NCBI GenBank assembly: GCA_902604785.1
Contig: CACLAC010000002.1
Coordinates: forward strand, 1-64,000
From: an uncultured Pelagibacteraceae bacterium
Lineage (GTDB): Bacteria > Pseudomonadota > Alphaproteobacteria > Pelagibacterales > Pelagibacteraceae
DNA: 64,000 nucleotides
Direction: 5' to 3'
Shown here: positions 37,843-53,727 of the stretch, one piece after another
How the letters are laid out: every line of letters starts with the position of its first letter
Numbering within the stretch: the stretch's first letter is position 1
Notes under the pieces: generated by a model
What the model was told of the DNA's origin: nothing
What the model saw: the letters and a program-made list of their open reading frames with translations, nothing else
Database searches by the model: none
Made by a program: the position numbers and the translations under genes

Positions 37843-38974
37843 CTAGTAATTTGAAATTTGATCCTGTCTATATATTTTACAACTCATAACAATACTTAAT
37901 CCAAGCATTATTGATAACATTGATGATCCTCCATAAGACATGATGGGTAATGGTGCACCTACTATTGGAAGTAAACCTAAAACCATTGAAATATTTACAA
38001 ATACATAAAGGAAAACTGCTGATGCAAAGCCAAAACAATAAAGTTTAGCAAAAAAACTTCTTACAAAAAAACCGATACTGATTATTCTAATGATTAACAA
38101 TATATATAAAATCATTAATATTATAGATCCTAAAAAACCAAATTCTTCTGAAAAAAGTGTAAATATAAAATCAGTATGTTTTTCTGGTAAAAATTCTAAA
38201 TAACTTTGTGTACCTTTTAGATATCCTTTTCCAAAAAAAACCACCTGAACCAATGGCAATTTTTGATTGAATAATTTGATATCCTGCTCCTAGGGGATCT
38301 CTATCCGGATTAAAAAAGGTTAATATTCTAGATTTTTGATAAGGTTTTAAAACAGAAACTATAAAAGGAAAAGAGACCAAAAATAATAATCCTGAATAAA
38401 CAAAATATTTTATATTCAGTCCAGCTATCCATATTACAACAATACCGCTTCCTGCTATTAAAATAGATGTACCAAGATCTGGTTGGGTTATAACTAAATA
38501 GCAAGGTATAATTAACAGCAAAATTGGAATTAACAAAAATCTATAACTTTGAATATCTGAACTTTGCATTCGATGATAGTATCTTGCAAAACATACTATA
38601 ATTGCAATTTTCATTAATTCTGATGGTTGTAAATTTAAAAAATATAAATTAACCCATCTCTTTGAGCCTGAAGCAGTTACTCCAAACAACAAAACAACTA
38701 TTAATAAAAATAAACAAATTAAATAAAATATATATGCATTTCGATACCAGAAAGTTATTTTTACAAAAGATAAAAATAAAAACATAAAGAAAAATAAGAC
38801 AAGTCTTATAAGATGGTTTTTTGTATAATAAGAAAATTCACCACTTTCTGTAGAATGTATTGCAAATACACTTATTGATCCTATTGCAATAACTATAATG
38901 ATAAGAAAGTAATCTATTGCTAATAACTTATCGAAAAAAGAATATTTGGATGTATGCAGTCTTTCAGTTAACAT
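37843..38974 (-). CDS. rodA: Rod shape-determining protein RodA (SEDS family), apparently frameshifted
   Basis: ORF 38974-38171 (DPLGAGYQIIQSKIAIGSGG...) continues in another frame as FFGKGYLKGTQSYLEFLPEKHTDFIFTLFSEEFGFLG (38259-37843); the break coincides with an 8-base A/T homopolymer at 38233-38240. Confidence 0.9.
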
Positions 38975-40941
38975 TATGCTAAAATTAAATTATTTTTTAT
39001 CATCTGTTCTCTTAATTTATGACGATCTATAATTTTTTTAATTAATTTACTTGCAAGAGGTGCTGCAGCTTTGCTTCCTGAGCCTCCGTGTTCAATTAAA
39101 ACACTTATTGAATATCTAGGTTCTTTATATGGAGCAAAAGCTATATATAATGCATGATCCCTATTTTCATATTTTATTTGAGATTGTTTTAAATCTAATT
39201 TTCTATCAGCTTCAGTAATTCTTCTTACTTGTGATGTACCTGTTTTTCCTGCAAATTGATATTTCAGACTTTCATATCTTGATTTAAAGGATGTTCCATA
39301 TTGTTCATTGGTTGAGCCAAACATTGCATCTTTAACAAAATCTATATTTTTAGAGTTTTTATAAAGTCTTTCATAAGGCTGGTACTCTTTATCTTCTAAA
39401 TAATTCTTTTTAGCAATCGAGTTACTAAGAAGACTATCATTCATAAATTGTTTTGCAATTTTCAACTTAGCATTTTCAAAATTAATTTCTTTGTCATATA
39501 GAATGTGTGGTTTAATTTTAAATCCACCATTTGCTATTTGGGCAGTCATTAAACAAAGCTGCAAAGGTGTTGTTTGAATATACCCTTGACCGATACCATT
39601 AATTACAGTTTCTCCAAGATACCATGATTTTCCTATCGCATTTTTTTTCCATATAGTATTTGGAACTACACCTTTTTTTTCGTCAAAATATATATCTTTA
39701 AGAATATTTGAACCTAAACCATATCTTTTTGCAATTATTGAAAGTTTATCTACACCTAAGATTCTTGCCATCTCATAAAAATAAATATCACATGATTGTT
39801 TTATGGCATTTCTTAGCCTCATATAACCATGTCCATGTTTTTTCCAGCAATGATATTTTACACCATACAATTCATATGGGTGTTTATGACCTTTGCACAG
39901 TATAGATCTATCAGGATCAATCGTACCAAACTCTAATGCAGCAAGTGCCACTATTGGTTTTAATGTTGATCCTGGGGAATATAATCCAGCTATTGATTTG
40001 TTAACTAATGGTTTCAATGGATCATCTCTTATTTCTTTCCAATCTTTATGGCCAATACCATGGGTAAATTTGTTTGGATCATAAGTTGGTGATGATGCCA
40101 TAGCAATAACTTGTCCAGTATAAATATCCATAGCACAAATAGAGCCAGCTTTATTTATTAATAATTCTTGAGCGTATTTTTGAATTTCAAGATCAATAGT
40201 TGTTTTAATCTCAGTCCCTTGCGACTCTTTTATATGTTCTATCTGATTTATCCTTTTACCAGAAGAATTTACTTCATATCTTTTAATACCATATTTACCA
40301 ATTAAAGATTTTTCATTTGAATATTCAATTCCTGATTTTCCTACTTTCAAACCTGGAACAAGATTTTCTTTAATAGCCTCCATTCTTTCAATATCTTTTA
40401 AACTTGCTTGCCCAACATATCCAACTACATGTACTAAGTTACCACTATAAGGATAATATCTTGAAGAAGACACCACAGGTTTTACTCCTTCTAAATCGTG
40501 TAAGTATAAGTTTAATTTTGAAAATTGGTTCCAATCAAGATTATCGGAAACGACCAAAGTATCCCAAGGTTTTAGTTTCTCTTTTAATTTATAAATTTTT
40601 TTAATTTTACTGTCACTAAGGTTGATAATATTTTTTAACCTAAATATCGTTTCATCAAAGTCTTTAATTTCATCTAGTGTTAAATGAACTTGAAAGACTC
40701 GGTCATTGTCAGCTAAAACTTTATTATAAAAATCAGTTATTAAACCTCTTTGAGGTGGAGTTTTCCATTCTCTTATTCTATTTTTGTCAGATAAAATTTC
40801 ATACTTTTCTCTATCTGAAATTTGTAAACTGTATAAACGAGATGTTATTCCAGCAAATAATAAGATTTTTGCTGCAGACAATATGAATAGTCTTCTTGAA
40901 ATAATTCTACCTTTTTGTACGTTGCCTGCTCTATTTTGCAC
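38974..40941 (-). CDS. mrdA: Penicillin-binding protein 2
   Basis: PPQRGLITDFYNKVLADN, YSPGSTLKPIVALAALE (SxxK), FAGKTGTSQ (KTG). Confidence 0.94.
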   Translation of the reverse strand: MQNRAGNVQKGRIISRRLFILSAAKILLFAGITSRLYSLQISDREKYEILSDKNRIREWKTPPQRGLITDFYNKVLADNDRVFQVHLTLDEIKDFDETIFRLKNIINLSDSKIKKIYKLKEKLKPWDTLVVSDNLDWNQFSKLNLYLHDLEGVKPVVSSSRYYPYSGNLVHVVGYVGQASLKDIERMEAIKENLVPGLKVGKSGIEYSNEKSLIGKYGIKRYEVNSSGKRINQIEHIKESQGTEIKTTIDLEIQKYAQELLINKAGSICAMDIYTGQVIAMASSPTYDPNKFTHGIGHKDWKEIRDDPLKPLVNKSIAGLYSPGSTLKPIVALAALEFGTIDPDRSILCKGHKHPYELYGVKYHCWKKHGHGYMRLRNAIKQSCDIYFYEMARILGVDKLSIIAKRYGLGSNILKDIYFDEKKGVVPNTIWKKNAIGKSWYLGETVINGIGQGYIQTTPLQLCLMTAQIANGGFKIKPHILYDKEINFENAKLKIAKQFMNDSLLSNSIAKKNYLEDKEYQPYERLYKNSKNIDFVKDAMFGSTNEQYGTSFKSRYESLKYQFAGKTGTSQVRRITEADRKLDLKQSQIKYENRDHALYIAFAPYKEPRYSISVLIEHGGSGSKAAAPLASKLIKKIIDRHKLREQMIKNNLILA

Positions 40942-41455
40942 TATCTTCCCTTAAATCAATTAATATAATTCTATCAAATAATTTTGACAATATTGGATAA
41001 ATTAAAAATGTAATAAATGCGCTAAACATTAAAGTTCCATATTTTATAGGATATTCAAAAATTAATGTTAAAGTTATATAGTTTACTGAACTAATTATTA
41101 AAATTGCAATTAAATAAAAAATCCAATCATACAATAAATTTGGCATTAAGGTTCTGGTTCTTAAAAATGCAGCTATAGAACATAATAATAAATAATTTAT
41201 TGAAGAAATGCCTATTGGAAAATTTTGAACTACATCATTAATTATTCCAGCTAAAAATATTAATCCGTATCCTAGCCTGTCTGGTTTTTTTAAAACCCAA
41301 TAAAAAATTACTGCATAAATAAAATTAAAATAATAGTTATTTCCAAATAAAAAAAATGAAAGATCAAAACCTGTAAATGCTAAAACAAATAATAATATTA
41401 ATGGAAAAGTATGTATAATGTTATGATATACTTTTCTTATATTACTTTTAGTCAT
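40931..41455 (-). CDS. mreD: Rod shape-determining protein MreD
   Basis: Polytopic small membrane protein between mreC and mrdA, PDRLGYGLIFLAGIINDVVQNFPIG. Confidence 0.85.
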   Translation of the reverse strand: MTKSNIRKVYHNIIHTFPLILLFVLAFTGFDLSFFLFGNNYYFNFIYAVIFYWVLKKPDRLGYGLIFLAGIINDVVQNFPIGISSINYLLLCSIAAFLRTRTLMPNLLYDWIFYLIAILIISSVNYITLTLIFEYPIKYGTLMFSAFITFLIYPILSKLFDRIILIDLREDSAK

Positions 41456-41458
41456 ATT

Positions 41459-42295
41459 TTATTTATTTACTTTCACATATTTTAATTGATTGAAATCTAC
41501 AAAAAATTCTACTAGCAAATTTTCATTTTTTTTAAGTACTTTTCCGATTGGAATAGCTTCTGATATTATTCCATCTACACCCGATGTATAAACTATATTA
41601 CCTTCTTTGATTTTTTTTAATTTTGGTAAAAACTCAAGTTCAGCAAAATTATTATGTCCTTGACCTGATAGAATTGCATTTGTACCGGTTGGCTCAATTA
41701 TTACTGGAATTTTACTATTTAGATCACTAGCCAGAAGTACTCTAGAGGTTAAAAAATTAACGTTAATTATCTTACCTACAAAATAAGATTTTTCTTTAAC
41801 AGCTACACCCAATTTTATTCCATGATTAAAACCCTTGTTAATAATAACCGACTTCAAATATGGGCTTTGTTGGTCAAGTAAAATTTTTGAAAACAAATAT
41901 TCTTTGGAGTATATATTTTTCTCGTCTATTAACTTTTTTAATCTTTCGTTTTCTGATTTATAAAATTTATTTTCATTTATTAATGCATCTATAGAATATT
42001 CTTTATTTTTTAATTCTGTATATTCATCATACATTTGTAGATGATCTTTAAAATTATAATAATTTTTTTTTAAATAAACGAAGGGTTCAGATATAAAAAA
42101 TGAAGCCTTAAAAATTATATCTTTTGTAATTGATCTAAATTTATCAACTGGTCCAGTCTTAAAATATTCTAAAGATAGAACTAAAATTGAAATTATTAAT
42201 AATGTAAATAAAGAAAATTTTTGCCGTGTCCCTTTTTTTAAAAAAGCTGAACGAATAGCTATTACAAAATCATCTCTACCCGTGTCTGAAGCCAT
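41459..42295 (-). CDS. mreC: Rod shape-determining protein MreC
   Basis: Single TM, coiled coil, NKGFNHGIKLGVAVKEKSYFVGKIINVN; adjacent to mreB. Confidence 0.9.
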   Translation of the reverse strand: MASDTGRDDFVIAIRSAFLKKGTRQKFSLFTLLIISILVLSLEYFKTGPVDKFRSITKDIIFKASFFISEPFVYLKKNYYNFKDHLQMYDEYTELKNKEYSIDALINENKFYKSENERLKKLIDEKNIYSKEYLFSKILLDQQSPYLKSVIINKGFNHGIKLGVAVKEKSYFVGKIINVNFLTSRVLLASDLNSKIPVIIEPTGTNAILSGQGHNNFAELEFLPKLKKIKEGNIVYTSGVDGIISEAIPIGKVLKKNENLLVEFFVDFNQLKYVKVNK

Positions 42296-42301
42296 AGTAT
42301 T

Positions 42302-44916
<2,615 letters not shown>

Positions 44917-45005
44917 AAAATTATTTTTAGCCAAAGCATCATACATGCTCACGCTCAGATTGCAAAATAAATTGAACCTTTTTAACTAAAATTGTTATTT
45001 AAAAT

Positions 45006-46592
<1,587 letters not shown>

Positions 46593-46593
<1 letters not shown>

Positions 46594-48359
46594 TAAACTA
46601 ACGTTCTTCCTTTTCCAGTAATTTTCTTTTCTTTTTGATCTTTTGGTCCTAATAACATCTGATTATGCGGTTTTCCTGATGGTATCATTGGAAAACAATT
46701 TTCCTGCTTATCAACAAGACAGTCAAATATTACTGGTTGATCAGTATTTAGCATTTCTATAATTTTATCATCTAGTTCTTCTGGCCTCTTTGCTCTTAGC
46801 CCAACACAACCATAAGCTTCAGCTAATTTAACAAAATCTGGTAATGCAGCAGTATAACTTTCGGAATAATTTTTATCATGAAGTAATTCTTGCCATTGTC
46901 TAACCATACCCATGTATTCATTATTCAAAATAAAAATTTTAATTGGTAAACTATATTGAACAGCTGTTGACATTTCTTGCATAGTCATTAACACCGAAGC
47001 TTCTCCTGCAATATCAATTACCAATTTATTTGGATGTGCAACTTGAACTCCAACTGCGGCTGGCAAACCATATCCCATTGTTCCTAACCCTCCAGAAGTC
47101 ATCCATCTGTTTGGTTTATTAAATTTATAATGTTGTGCAGCCCACATTTGATGTTGTCCCACCTCTGTAGTGATGTAAGTATCTTTATTTTTAGTAAGTT
47201 CATATAATCTCTCTATAGCATATTGTGGCTTAATAGTTTCTTCACTTCCAATATAATCTAGAGATCTTTTTGATCTCCATTTTTGAATTTTTTCCCACCA
47301 TTTAGAAATTTGTTGTTTATTTGATTTTATAAAATTAGGTTTTTTCTTTTTTAAAGTTTTTACTATTGAAGAAACAACTGTCTTAACATCTCCAACAACA
47401 GCCAAATCTACTTTCACATTTTTGTTTATAGATGATGGATCAATATCAATATGTACTTTTTTTGATTTAGGAGAAAACTCATCAATTTTGCCTGTTATAC
47501 GATCGTCAAATCTTGCGCCAATGTTTATCATTAAATCACATTCATACATTGCGTTATTAGCTTCATATGTTCCGTGCATACCCAGCATTCCTAAGAATTG
47601 ATTATCATCTGCTGGATAAGAACCTAAGCCTTGTAATGTAGATGTAATTGGAAAACCAGTTGCATTAACTAGTTCTCTTAATAGTTCGCTTGCCTTTGGA
47701 CCTGAATTAATTACTCCACCTCCGGTATAAAAAATAGGTTTTGTGGCTTTCCCCATTAAATTAATAATTTTATCAATATCATTTTGAGAAAAACGATTGT
47801 GTGATTTACCGTTTAGTTTATTAATTTTTTTATAATTCTTGTAAGCCGTTTTTTGAAACTGGATATCTTTCGGAATATCAACTAGCACAGGACCTGGTCT
47901 GCCTGAGGTTGCAACTTCAAAAGCCTTATGAATAGTTTTGGCTAAATCTTTTATGTCTTTCACAAGCCAATTATGCTTAGTACATGGACGAGTAATACCT
48001 GTTGTATCACATTCTTGAAAAGCATCTGTTCCAATTAAATGAGTTGGTACTTGTCCTGATATACAAACCAAAGGTACAGAATCCATATAAGCATCTGTTA
48101 ATGCTGTAACAGCATTAGTTGCTCCTGGTCCAGAAGTTACTAATAGCACTCCTGGTTTTCCTGATGATCTTGCGTATCCTTCAGCTGCATGGCCCGCTCC
48201 CTGTTCGTGTCTTACTAAAATATGCTTAATAGAATTAAAATTTTTTAATTCATCATATATTGGGAGAACGGCTCCTCCAGGATAGCCAAATATATTAGTC
48301 ACACCTTGGTCCTTAAGACATTTGAATACAATTTCAGCTCCTGAAAATAATTTTGGCAT
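46593..48359 (-). CDS. ilvB: Acetolactate synthase large subunit
   Basis: GAEIVFKCLKDQGVTNIFGYPGGAVLPIYDEL, HEQGAGHAAEGYARSSGKPGV. Confidence 0.96.
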
Positions 48360-48412
48360 TTAGCCAATCTAGCTGAAGTTGTACTCTCAGGTCAAGTTAT
48401 ACTAGGGCTAAA

Positions 48413-49321
48413 TTATATTTTTTTTAAAATTTTTTTTAGATCTTTTGGATTTACTTTTTGCCAATTCGTCATTTGGCCTCTCGCCCAAGTACTTTGTCTT
48501 TTAGCATATTGTCTTGTTTTTATTGTTATTTTTTCATTAACTTCATTCAAATTAGTTTTTTTGTTCAAAAAATCTTTAATTTCATTAATTCCAATCACTT
48601 TGTTTGAAGAATTATCTTTTTTTAACCTTATCTTTAGAAACTTTTTAACTTCTTCAATTGCTCCATGTTTGAGCATTTCATCAGTTCTCTTTGAAATTTT
48701 ATCCAGAAGTTCTTGTCTTGGAAAATCAATATAAATTTTAACAAAATCATCAGCAGCATATTTAGATTTTGTATTTTTATACCAATCGAATAAAGATTTT
48801 TTTGTATATGATTTAACTTCATAGGCTCTTATAGATCTTTGCACATCAGTAGATTTAATTTTTTCTTTTACTGATGGATCCAATTTAATTAATCTCATAA
48901 AAAATTTTTTTTGACCTAGTTTTTTTTGAAGGTTTCTTATTTTATTTCTAGATTGAATTGGAATATTTGGAATTTTTACTAAACCATCTGTTAAAGCTTT
49001 AAAATACAAACCTGTACCCCCGACTAAAATTGGAATTTTTTTTCTTTTTTTTATTATGTCTATTTTTTTATTTGCAAGCTTAAGCCATTTTCCTGTAGAA
49101 AAATTTTTTTTAACACTTTCAAAACCATATAGATGATGTTTAATTTTATTGTAATCACTTTTTGCTGGTCTTGCTGTTAAGATTCTTAATTCTTTATAAA
49201 CTTGCATGCTATCTGCATTGATGATTTCACCTTTAATTTTTTTTGCAAGTTTTACTGCAAATTTTGATTTACCTGATGCGGTTGGTCCTGATATTAAAAT
49301 TATTTTGGACTTAAGGTCCAT
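48413..49321 (-). CDS. miaA: tRNA dimethylallyltransferase
   Basis: IILISGPTASGKSKFAVKLAKKIKGEIINADSMQVYKEL, PILVGGTGLYFKALTDGL. Confidence 0.95.
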   Translation of the reverse strand: MDLKSKIILISGPTASGKSKFAVKLAKKIKGEIINADSMQVYKELRILTARPAKSDYNKIKHHLYGFESVKKNFSTGKWLKLANKKIDIIKKRKKIPILVGGTGLYFKALTDGLVKIPNIPIQSRNKIRNLQKKLGQKKFFMRLIKLDPSVKEKIKSTDVQRSIRAYEVKSYTKKSLFDWYKNTKSKYAADDFVKIYIDFPRQELLDKISKRTDEMLKHGAIEEVKKFLKIRLKKDNSSNKVIGINEIKDFLNKKTNLNEVNEKITIKTRQYAKRQSTWARGQMTNWQKVNPKDLKKILKKI

Positions 49322-50742
49322 TAATTTAATTTAATACCAATGTATCTTCTTTGATTTTGATTATTATAAATAGCAATTAGCAGCGTTTTTTCTGATCCAC
49401 GTAATCTCATTTTAACAATATTATCAAGATCGCCAATTGTGTTAATTTTTTTCTTCTGAGCTTCAACAATAATGTTATTCACCTCTAAATTATAAAGAGG
49501 GCTATCTTTTTCAATTTTTGTAATTACAACTCCTGAAGTTGTTTTTGGTAATTTTCTTTCCAAAATATCTTGTTTATTTAATAATCTAACAGTTATTTTT
49601 AATCCTTCTATTGTGTTTTCTTTTGGCTTTTGAGTAATTACTCCTTGTGATTTAAAATCTGAAGAAGTTTCTAACCTTCCAAGGATAATATCTTTGGTTA
49701 TTTCTCTTTGATTCCGCCAAACTTTTACATTTACTTTTTTGCCAACATCTGTTGCTGCAACTATTTTTGGCAATTCGCTCATTTCATTTATAAGCTTTCC
49801 ATCGAATTCTAAAATAATATCGCCTGGTTTTATTCCCGCATCATCTGAAGGACTTCCATCTGCTACACTTGCCACTAAAGCGCCTCTTGGTTTATCTAAC
49901 TTTTCTACTTCTGCGATTTCATTAGTTACATATTGAATTCTAACTCCCAACCATCCTCTTTTAGTTTCTCCAAATTCTATCAATTGACTAATTACTCTTT
50001 TGGCATTGTTTGATGGAATGGAAAAACCAATTCCTATATTTCCTGATGGACCTAGTATTGCAGTATTAATTCCAATGACATCACCATCCATATTAAATAA
50101 TGGTCCGCCTGAGTTACCTTGGTTAATAGATGCGTCTGTTTGAATAAAATCTTCATATCTTGATAATCCAATACTTCTATTTCTTGCTGAGATAATTCCT
50201 GAAGTAACAGTTCCTCCAAATCCAAATGGATTTCCAATTGCAATAACCCAGTCTCCAATTCTTGCTTTATCTGAGTCACCAAATTTTACAGGCTTAAACT
50301 TTTCATCTGTTTCTATCTGAAGAACAGCAATATCCATGCCTGGGTCTGATCCTAAAACTTTTGCTTTATATTCTTTGTCGCCATTTACTCTTACAACAAT
50401 ATCTTCAGCACCTTGTATTACATGATTATTAGTAACAACAATACCCTTTTCATCGATTATAAAACCTGATCCTAGAGCACTTGATTTTCTTTCTTGAGGT
50501 GCTCCAAATTCTTTAAACATATCTTCAAAAGGAGAACCTGGAGGAAATTGAAAAGGAAAAGGGTTCGCTTGTGTTGTAACTGTAGTTGTTGTTGAAATAT
50601 TCACAACTGAAGGCATTACACTTTCAGCCAAATCTGCAAATGATGAAGGTATATTTTTAGTATTACCAGAAAAAGAAATACTAAAAGTAGCAAATAAAAT
50701 TATTAAAAATTTAAAACACTTTTTCATCTTTTTAAATACCAA
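49321..50742 (-). CDS. degP: Do-like periplasmic serine protease with PDZ domains
   Basis: GSGFIIDEKGIVVTNNHVIQGAEDI, INQGNSGGPLFNMDGDVIGINTAI catalytic motif, PDZ repeats. Confidence 0.93.
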   Translation of the reverse strand: MVFKKMKKCFKFLIILFATFSISFSGNTKNIPSSFADLAESVMPSVVNISTTTTVTTQANPFPFQFPPGSPFEDMFKEFGAPQERKSSALGSGFIIDEKGIVVTNNHVIQGAEDIVVRVNGDKEYKAKVLGSDPGMDIAVLQIETDEKFKPVKFGDSDKARIGDWVIAIGNPFGFGGTVTSGIISARNRSIGLSRYEDFIQTDASINQGNSGGPLFNMDGDVIGINTAILGPSGNIGIGFSIPSNNAKRVISQLIEFGETKRGWLGVRIQYVTNEIAEVEKLDKPRGALVASVADGSPSDDAGIKPGDIILEFDGKLINEMSELPKIVAATDVGKKVNVKVWRNQREITKDIILGRLETSSDFKSQGVITQKPKENTIEGLKITVRLLNKQDILERKLPKTTSGVVITKIEKDSPLYNLEVNNIIVEAQKKKINTIGDLDNIVKMRLRGSEKTLLIAIYNNQNQRRYIGIKLN

Positions 50743-50909
50743 ATAATAATAAATCCTAATATTGCAAATATAAATCCACCAGTTCTAAGCTGACCATTAT
50801 TCACTTTATTTAATTTTTGAAGCATACTTTTCATTTTTGCTGGAAATAAGGCGTATAAAATTCCTTCAATAAATAAGAAAAGACCAAAGGCTATGATCAG
50901 TTCCTTCAT
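50724..50909 (-). CDS. Small membrane protein, DUF2065-like
   Basis: 61 aa MKELIIAFGLFLFIEGILYALFPAKMKSMLQ; located beside hflC and the protease gene, typical context. Confidence 0.75.
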   Translation of the reverse strand: MKELIIAFGLFLFIEGILYALFPAKMKSMLQKLNKVNNGQLRTGGFIFAILGFIIIWYLKR

Positions 50910-50916
50910 AATTAAC

Positions 50917-51786
50917 TTATTCTGATTTAGGTTTTATATTTCCAAAAAATTTAAAAAATTCACTATCTGGAGAAAGTATTAAAGAAGTTTCTCCACCAAT
51001 TAGAGATTTTTCATATGCTTGCATTGCTCTATAAAATGCAAAAAACTCTGGATCTTGTCCGAAAGCATCGGCAAAGATTTTATTTCTTTGGCCATCTCCT
51101 TCACCTTTCATGATCTCTGATTTCTTTTGAGCATCTGCAAGGATTACTGTTACTTCTTTATCAGCAGTTGAAGTTATTGTTACTGCCATTTCAGCTCCTT
51201 TTGCTCTAAACTCTTTTGCTTCTCTTTCTCTTTCTGTTTGCATTCTTCTAAATATAGCGTCACTGTTTGCTTGAGGTAAGTCAGCTCTTTTAATTCTTAC
51301 ATCAACAATTTTTATTCCAAAATTTTCAGCTTCTCTATTTACACCTTCTTGAATTAATGCCATTTGTTTAGACCTATCTTGAGATAACAATGTTTGTAAT
51401 TCTTGTTGTCCTAAAACATTTCTTATTCTAGAATTTATAATTGTAGCTAATCTTGATCTTGCAACTCTTTCATTTCCAACTGAAATATAAAATTTTAATG
51501 GATCGACAATTTGAAATCTAGCAAATGCATCAACGATTAAACGTTTTTGATCAGATGCTATTACTTCTTCTGGCGGTGTATCTAAATTTAAAATTCTTTT
51601 ATCTAAAAATACAACGTTTTGAATAAATGGAATTTTGAAGTTTAAACCTGGTTTTAAAATGATCTTTTTTGGATCACCAAATTGTAAAACAATAGCTTGA
51701 TTAACTTCTTTAACAACAAATACTGAAAAGAAAATTGTTGCGGCTATAACAATTAATAATGGTAATAAAATTTTTCCGACTTTCAT
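50917..51786 (-). CDS. hflC: HflC membrane protease modulator
   Basis: SPFH/band-7 protein: VNQAIVLQFGDPKKIILKPGLNFKIPFIQNVVFLDKRIL. Confidence 0.93.
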   Translation of the reverse strand: MKVGKILLPLLIVIAATIFFSVFVVKEVNQAIVLQFGDPKKIILKPGLNFKIPFIQNVVFLDKRILNLDTPPEEVIASDQKRLIVDAFARFQIVDPLKFYISVGNERVARSRLATIINSRIRNVLGQQELQTLLSQDRSKQMALIQEGVNREAENFGIKIVDVRIKRADLPQANSDAIFRRMQTEREREAKEFRAKGAEMAVTITSTADKEVTVILADAQKKSEIMKGEGDGQRNKIFADAFGQDPEFFAFYRAMQAYEKSLIGGETSLILSPDSEFFKFFGNIKPKSE

Positions 51787-52871
51787 TAATTTGTACCTGT
51801 CTTTAATTCTTGTAATGGTAAATATGGAACAACTCCAGATCCAGCATTTTTATCAATTATAATTTTATTTATATCTGCTAATACTTTTTCCATTGTCTCT
51901 AAAAACATTCTTTCCTGTGTAACTTCTTTGGCTTTTGCATATTCGTTATATATTGAAAGAAATCTACTTGCTTCACCTTCTGCTTTTGCAACAACTTCTT
52001 TCTTGTAAGCTTCAGCAGCTTGTAAAATTTTTGCTGCTTCCCCTCTTGCTCTAGGTATTACATCATTTGCATAAGCTTCAGCTTCATTTTTAGATCTTTC
52101 CATGTCTGCTCTTGCAGCCTGAACATCTCTAAAAGCATCAATAACCTGATCTGGTGGATCAGCTTTTTGAGTTTGTACCTGTGTAATTTGAATACCACTA
52201 TTATATTCATCTAAAATTTGTTGAATTATTTCTTGAGTATCTGTTTCTATCAAAGATCTTCCTTCTGTAAGTATTGGTTGAATTCTTGATCTTGCTATAA
52301 CTTCTCTCATTGCTGTTTCGGCTGCAGCTTTTACTGTTGCCTGTGGGTCTTGAATTTTAAATAAAAAATTACCAGCGTCTTTGATTACCCAAAATACGGA
52401 AAAGTCTATGTTTACAATATTTTCATCTCCAGTTAACATTAAACTTTCTTCTGGAACATCTGCAACTCCACCAGAAGTAAAACCGCTATCTCTTTCAGAT
52501 CTAAAACCAATATCCATTCTATTAACCTTGGTGACTTTTGGCGTTAGTACAGTTTCTATTGGATATGGAAAATGATAGTTAAGTCCTGGTTGAGTGGTGT
52601 TAACAAATTTTCCGAATCTCAAGACGACTCCCTGTTCATCAGGTAAAACTCTGTACAAGCCACTTAAGGTCCAAAGAATTGCCAAAATAATTAAACCAAA
52701 TAAAATTGTTCTAGCTCCGCCTTTACCACCTCCGGTAAATCTATTAATAGTATTTTGAATTTTTTTTACGATTTCATCGATATCTGGTGGTGTTGGTCCT
52801 CTTCTAAATCCACCATTTCCACCTCCTCCGGGAGGGCTTCCCCATGGGCTTTGGTTTTTGAAATCACTCAT
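51786..52871 (-). CDS. hflK: HflK membrane protease modulator
   Basis: Gly/Pro-rich N-terminus, VLPDEQGVVLRFGKFVNTTQPGLNYHFPYPIETV; adjacent to hflC. Confidence 0.94.
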   Translation of the reverse strand: MSDFKNQSPWGSPPGGGGNGGFRRGPTPPDIDEIVKKIQNTINRFTGGGKGGARTILFGLIILAILWTLSGLYRVLPDEQGVVLRFGKFVNTTQPGLNYHFPYPIETVLTPKVTKVNRMDIGFRSERDSGFTSGGVADVPEESLMLTGDENIVNIDFSVFWVIKDAGNFLFKIQDPQATVKAAAETAMREVIARSRIQPILTEGRSLIETDTQEIIQQILDEYNSGIQITQVQTQKADPPDQVIDAFRDVQAARADMERSKNEAEAYANDVIPRARGEAAKILQAAEAYKKEVVAKAEGEASRFLSIYNEYAKAKEVTQERMFLETMEKVLADINKIIIDKNAGSGVVPYLPLQELKTGTN

Positions 52872-52923
52872 ACGACATTGTATATAGTGTCTTTATGATT
52901 AAAAACAAGATATTGATAAATGC

Positions 52924-53727
52924 ATGAATGACACATTAAAAGCAAAAATTGAACCAAAAAACTTCAAAAAAAACCCTATTAAAGGAACAAAATTTACAAT
53001 AGCAATTTCAAGTGCAAAAGGTGGGGTTGGTAAATCTACATTTGCAACCAACCTGTCCTTGGCCCTTAAAAATATTGGGTGCAAAGTTGGACTACTTGAT
53101 GCAGATATTTATGGTCCATCATTACCAAAGTTATTTTCAATAAATAAAAAACCTGAAAGTGATGGTAAAACTCTAAAACCAATAATCAAATACAACATAC
53201 AATGTATGTCTATTGGTTTTTTAACAGATGAACAAACACCAATGATATGGAGAGGGCCGATGGTTACTAGCGCAATTAAAACTTTTACTCAAAAAGTTGA
53301 TTGGAAAGATTTAGATTTTATTATAGTAGATATGCCTCCAGGAACAGGTGACACTCAATTAACTTTTGCTCAAGAAATAAATATGGATGGAGCAATCATT
53401 ATTTCAACTCCTCAAGAAATAGCTCTGCAAGATGTAAAGCGCGGAATTAAAATGTTTGATAAATTAAAGGTTAAAATTATAGGTTTAGTAGATAACATGA
53501 GTCATTTTATTGGAGATGATGGAAAAAAATATGCGATTTTTGGAAATGGAGGTGTTAAAAAAACTGCAGAAGAATTTGAAAAGGAATTTTTAGGAGAAAT
53601 TCCAATTAATCCAGAAGTAGGAAAACAAGGAGATATGGGTGTACCTATTGTTGAAAGTAAACCTGATCATGAAATCTCAAAAATATACTTAGAGTTTGCT
53701 CAAAAAATTAAATCAACTTATCTTTAA
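52924..53727 (+). CDS. mrp: Mrp/ApbC-family iron-sulfur carrier P-loop ATPase
   Basis: [62 protein letters not shown]. Confidence 0.93.
   Translation: MNDTLKAKIEPKNFKKNPIKGTKFTIAISSAKGGVGKSTFATNLSLALKNIGCKVGLLDADIYGPSLPKLFSINKKPESDGKTLKPIIKYNIQCMSIGFLTDEQTPMIWRGPMVTSAIKTFTQKVDWKDLDFIIVDMPPGTGDTQLTFAQEINMDGAIIISTPQEIALQDVKRGIKMFDKLKVKIIGLVDNMSHFIGDDGKKYAIFGNGGVKKTAEEFEKEFLGEIPINPEVGKQGDMGVPIVESKPDHEISKIYLEFAQKIKSTYL

Noticed and set aside
37843-38259. 138-aa ORF as a separate gene
   Set aside because: It is the C-terminal half of RodA in a shifted frame, not an independent protein.
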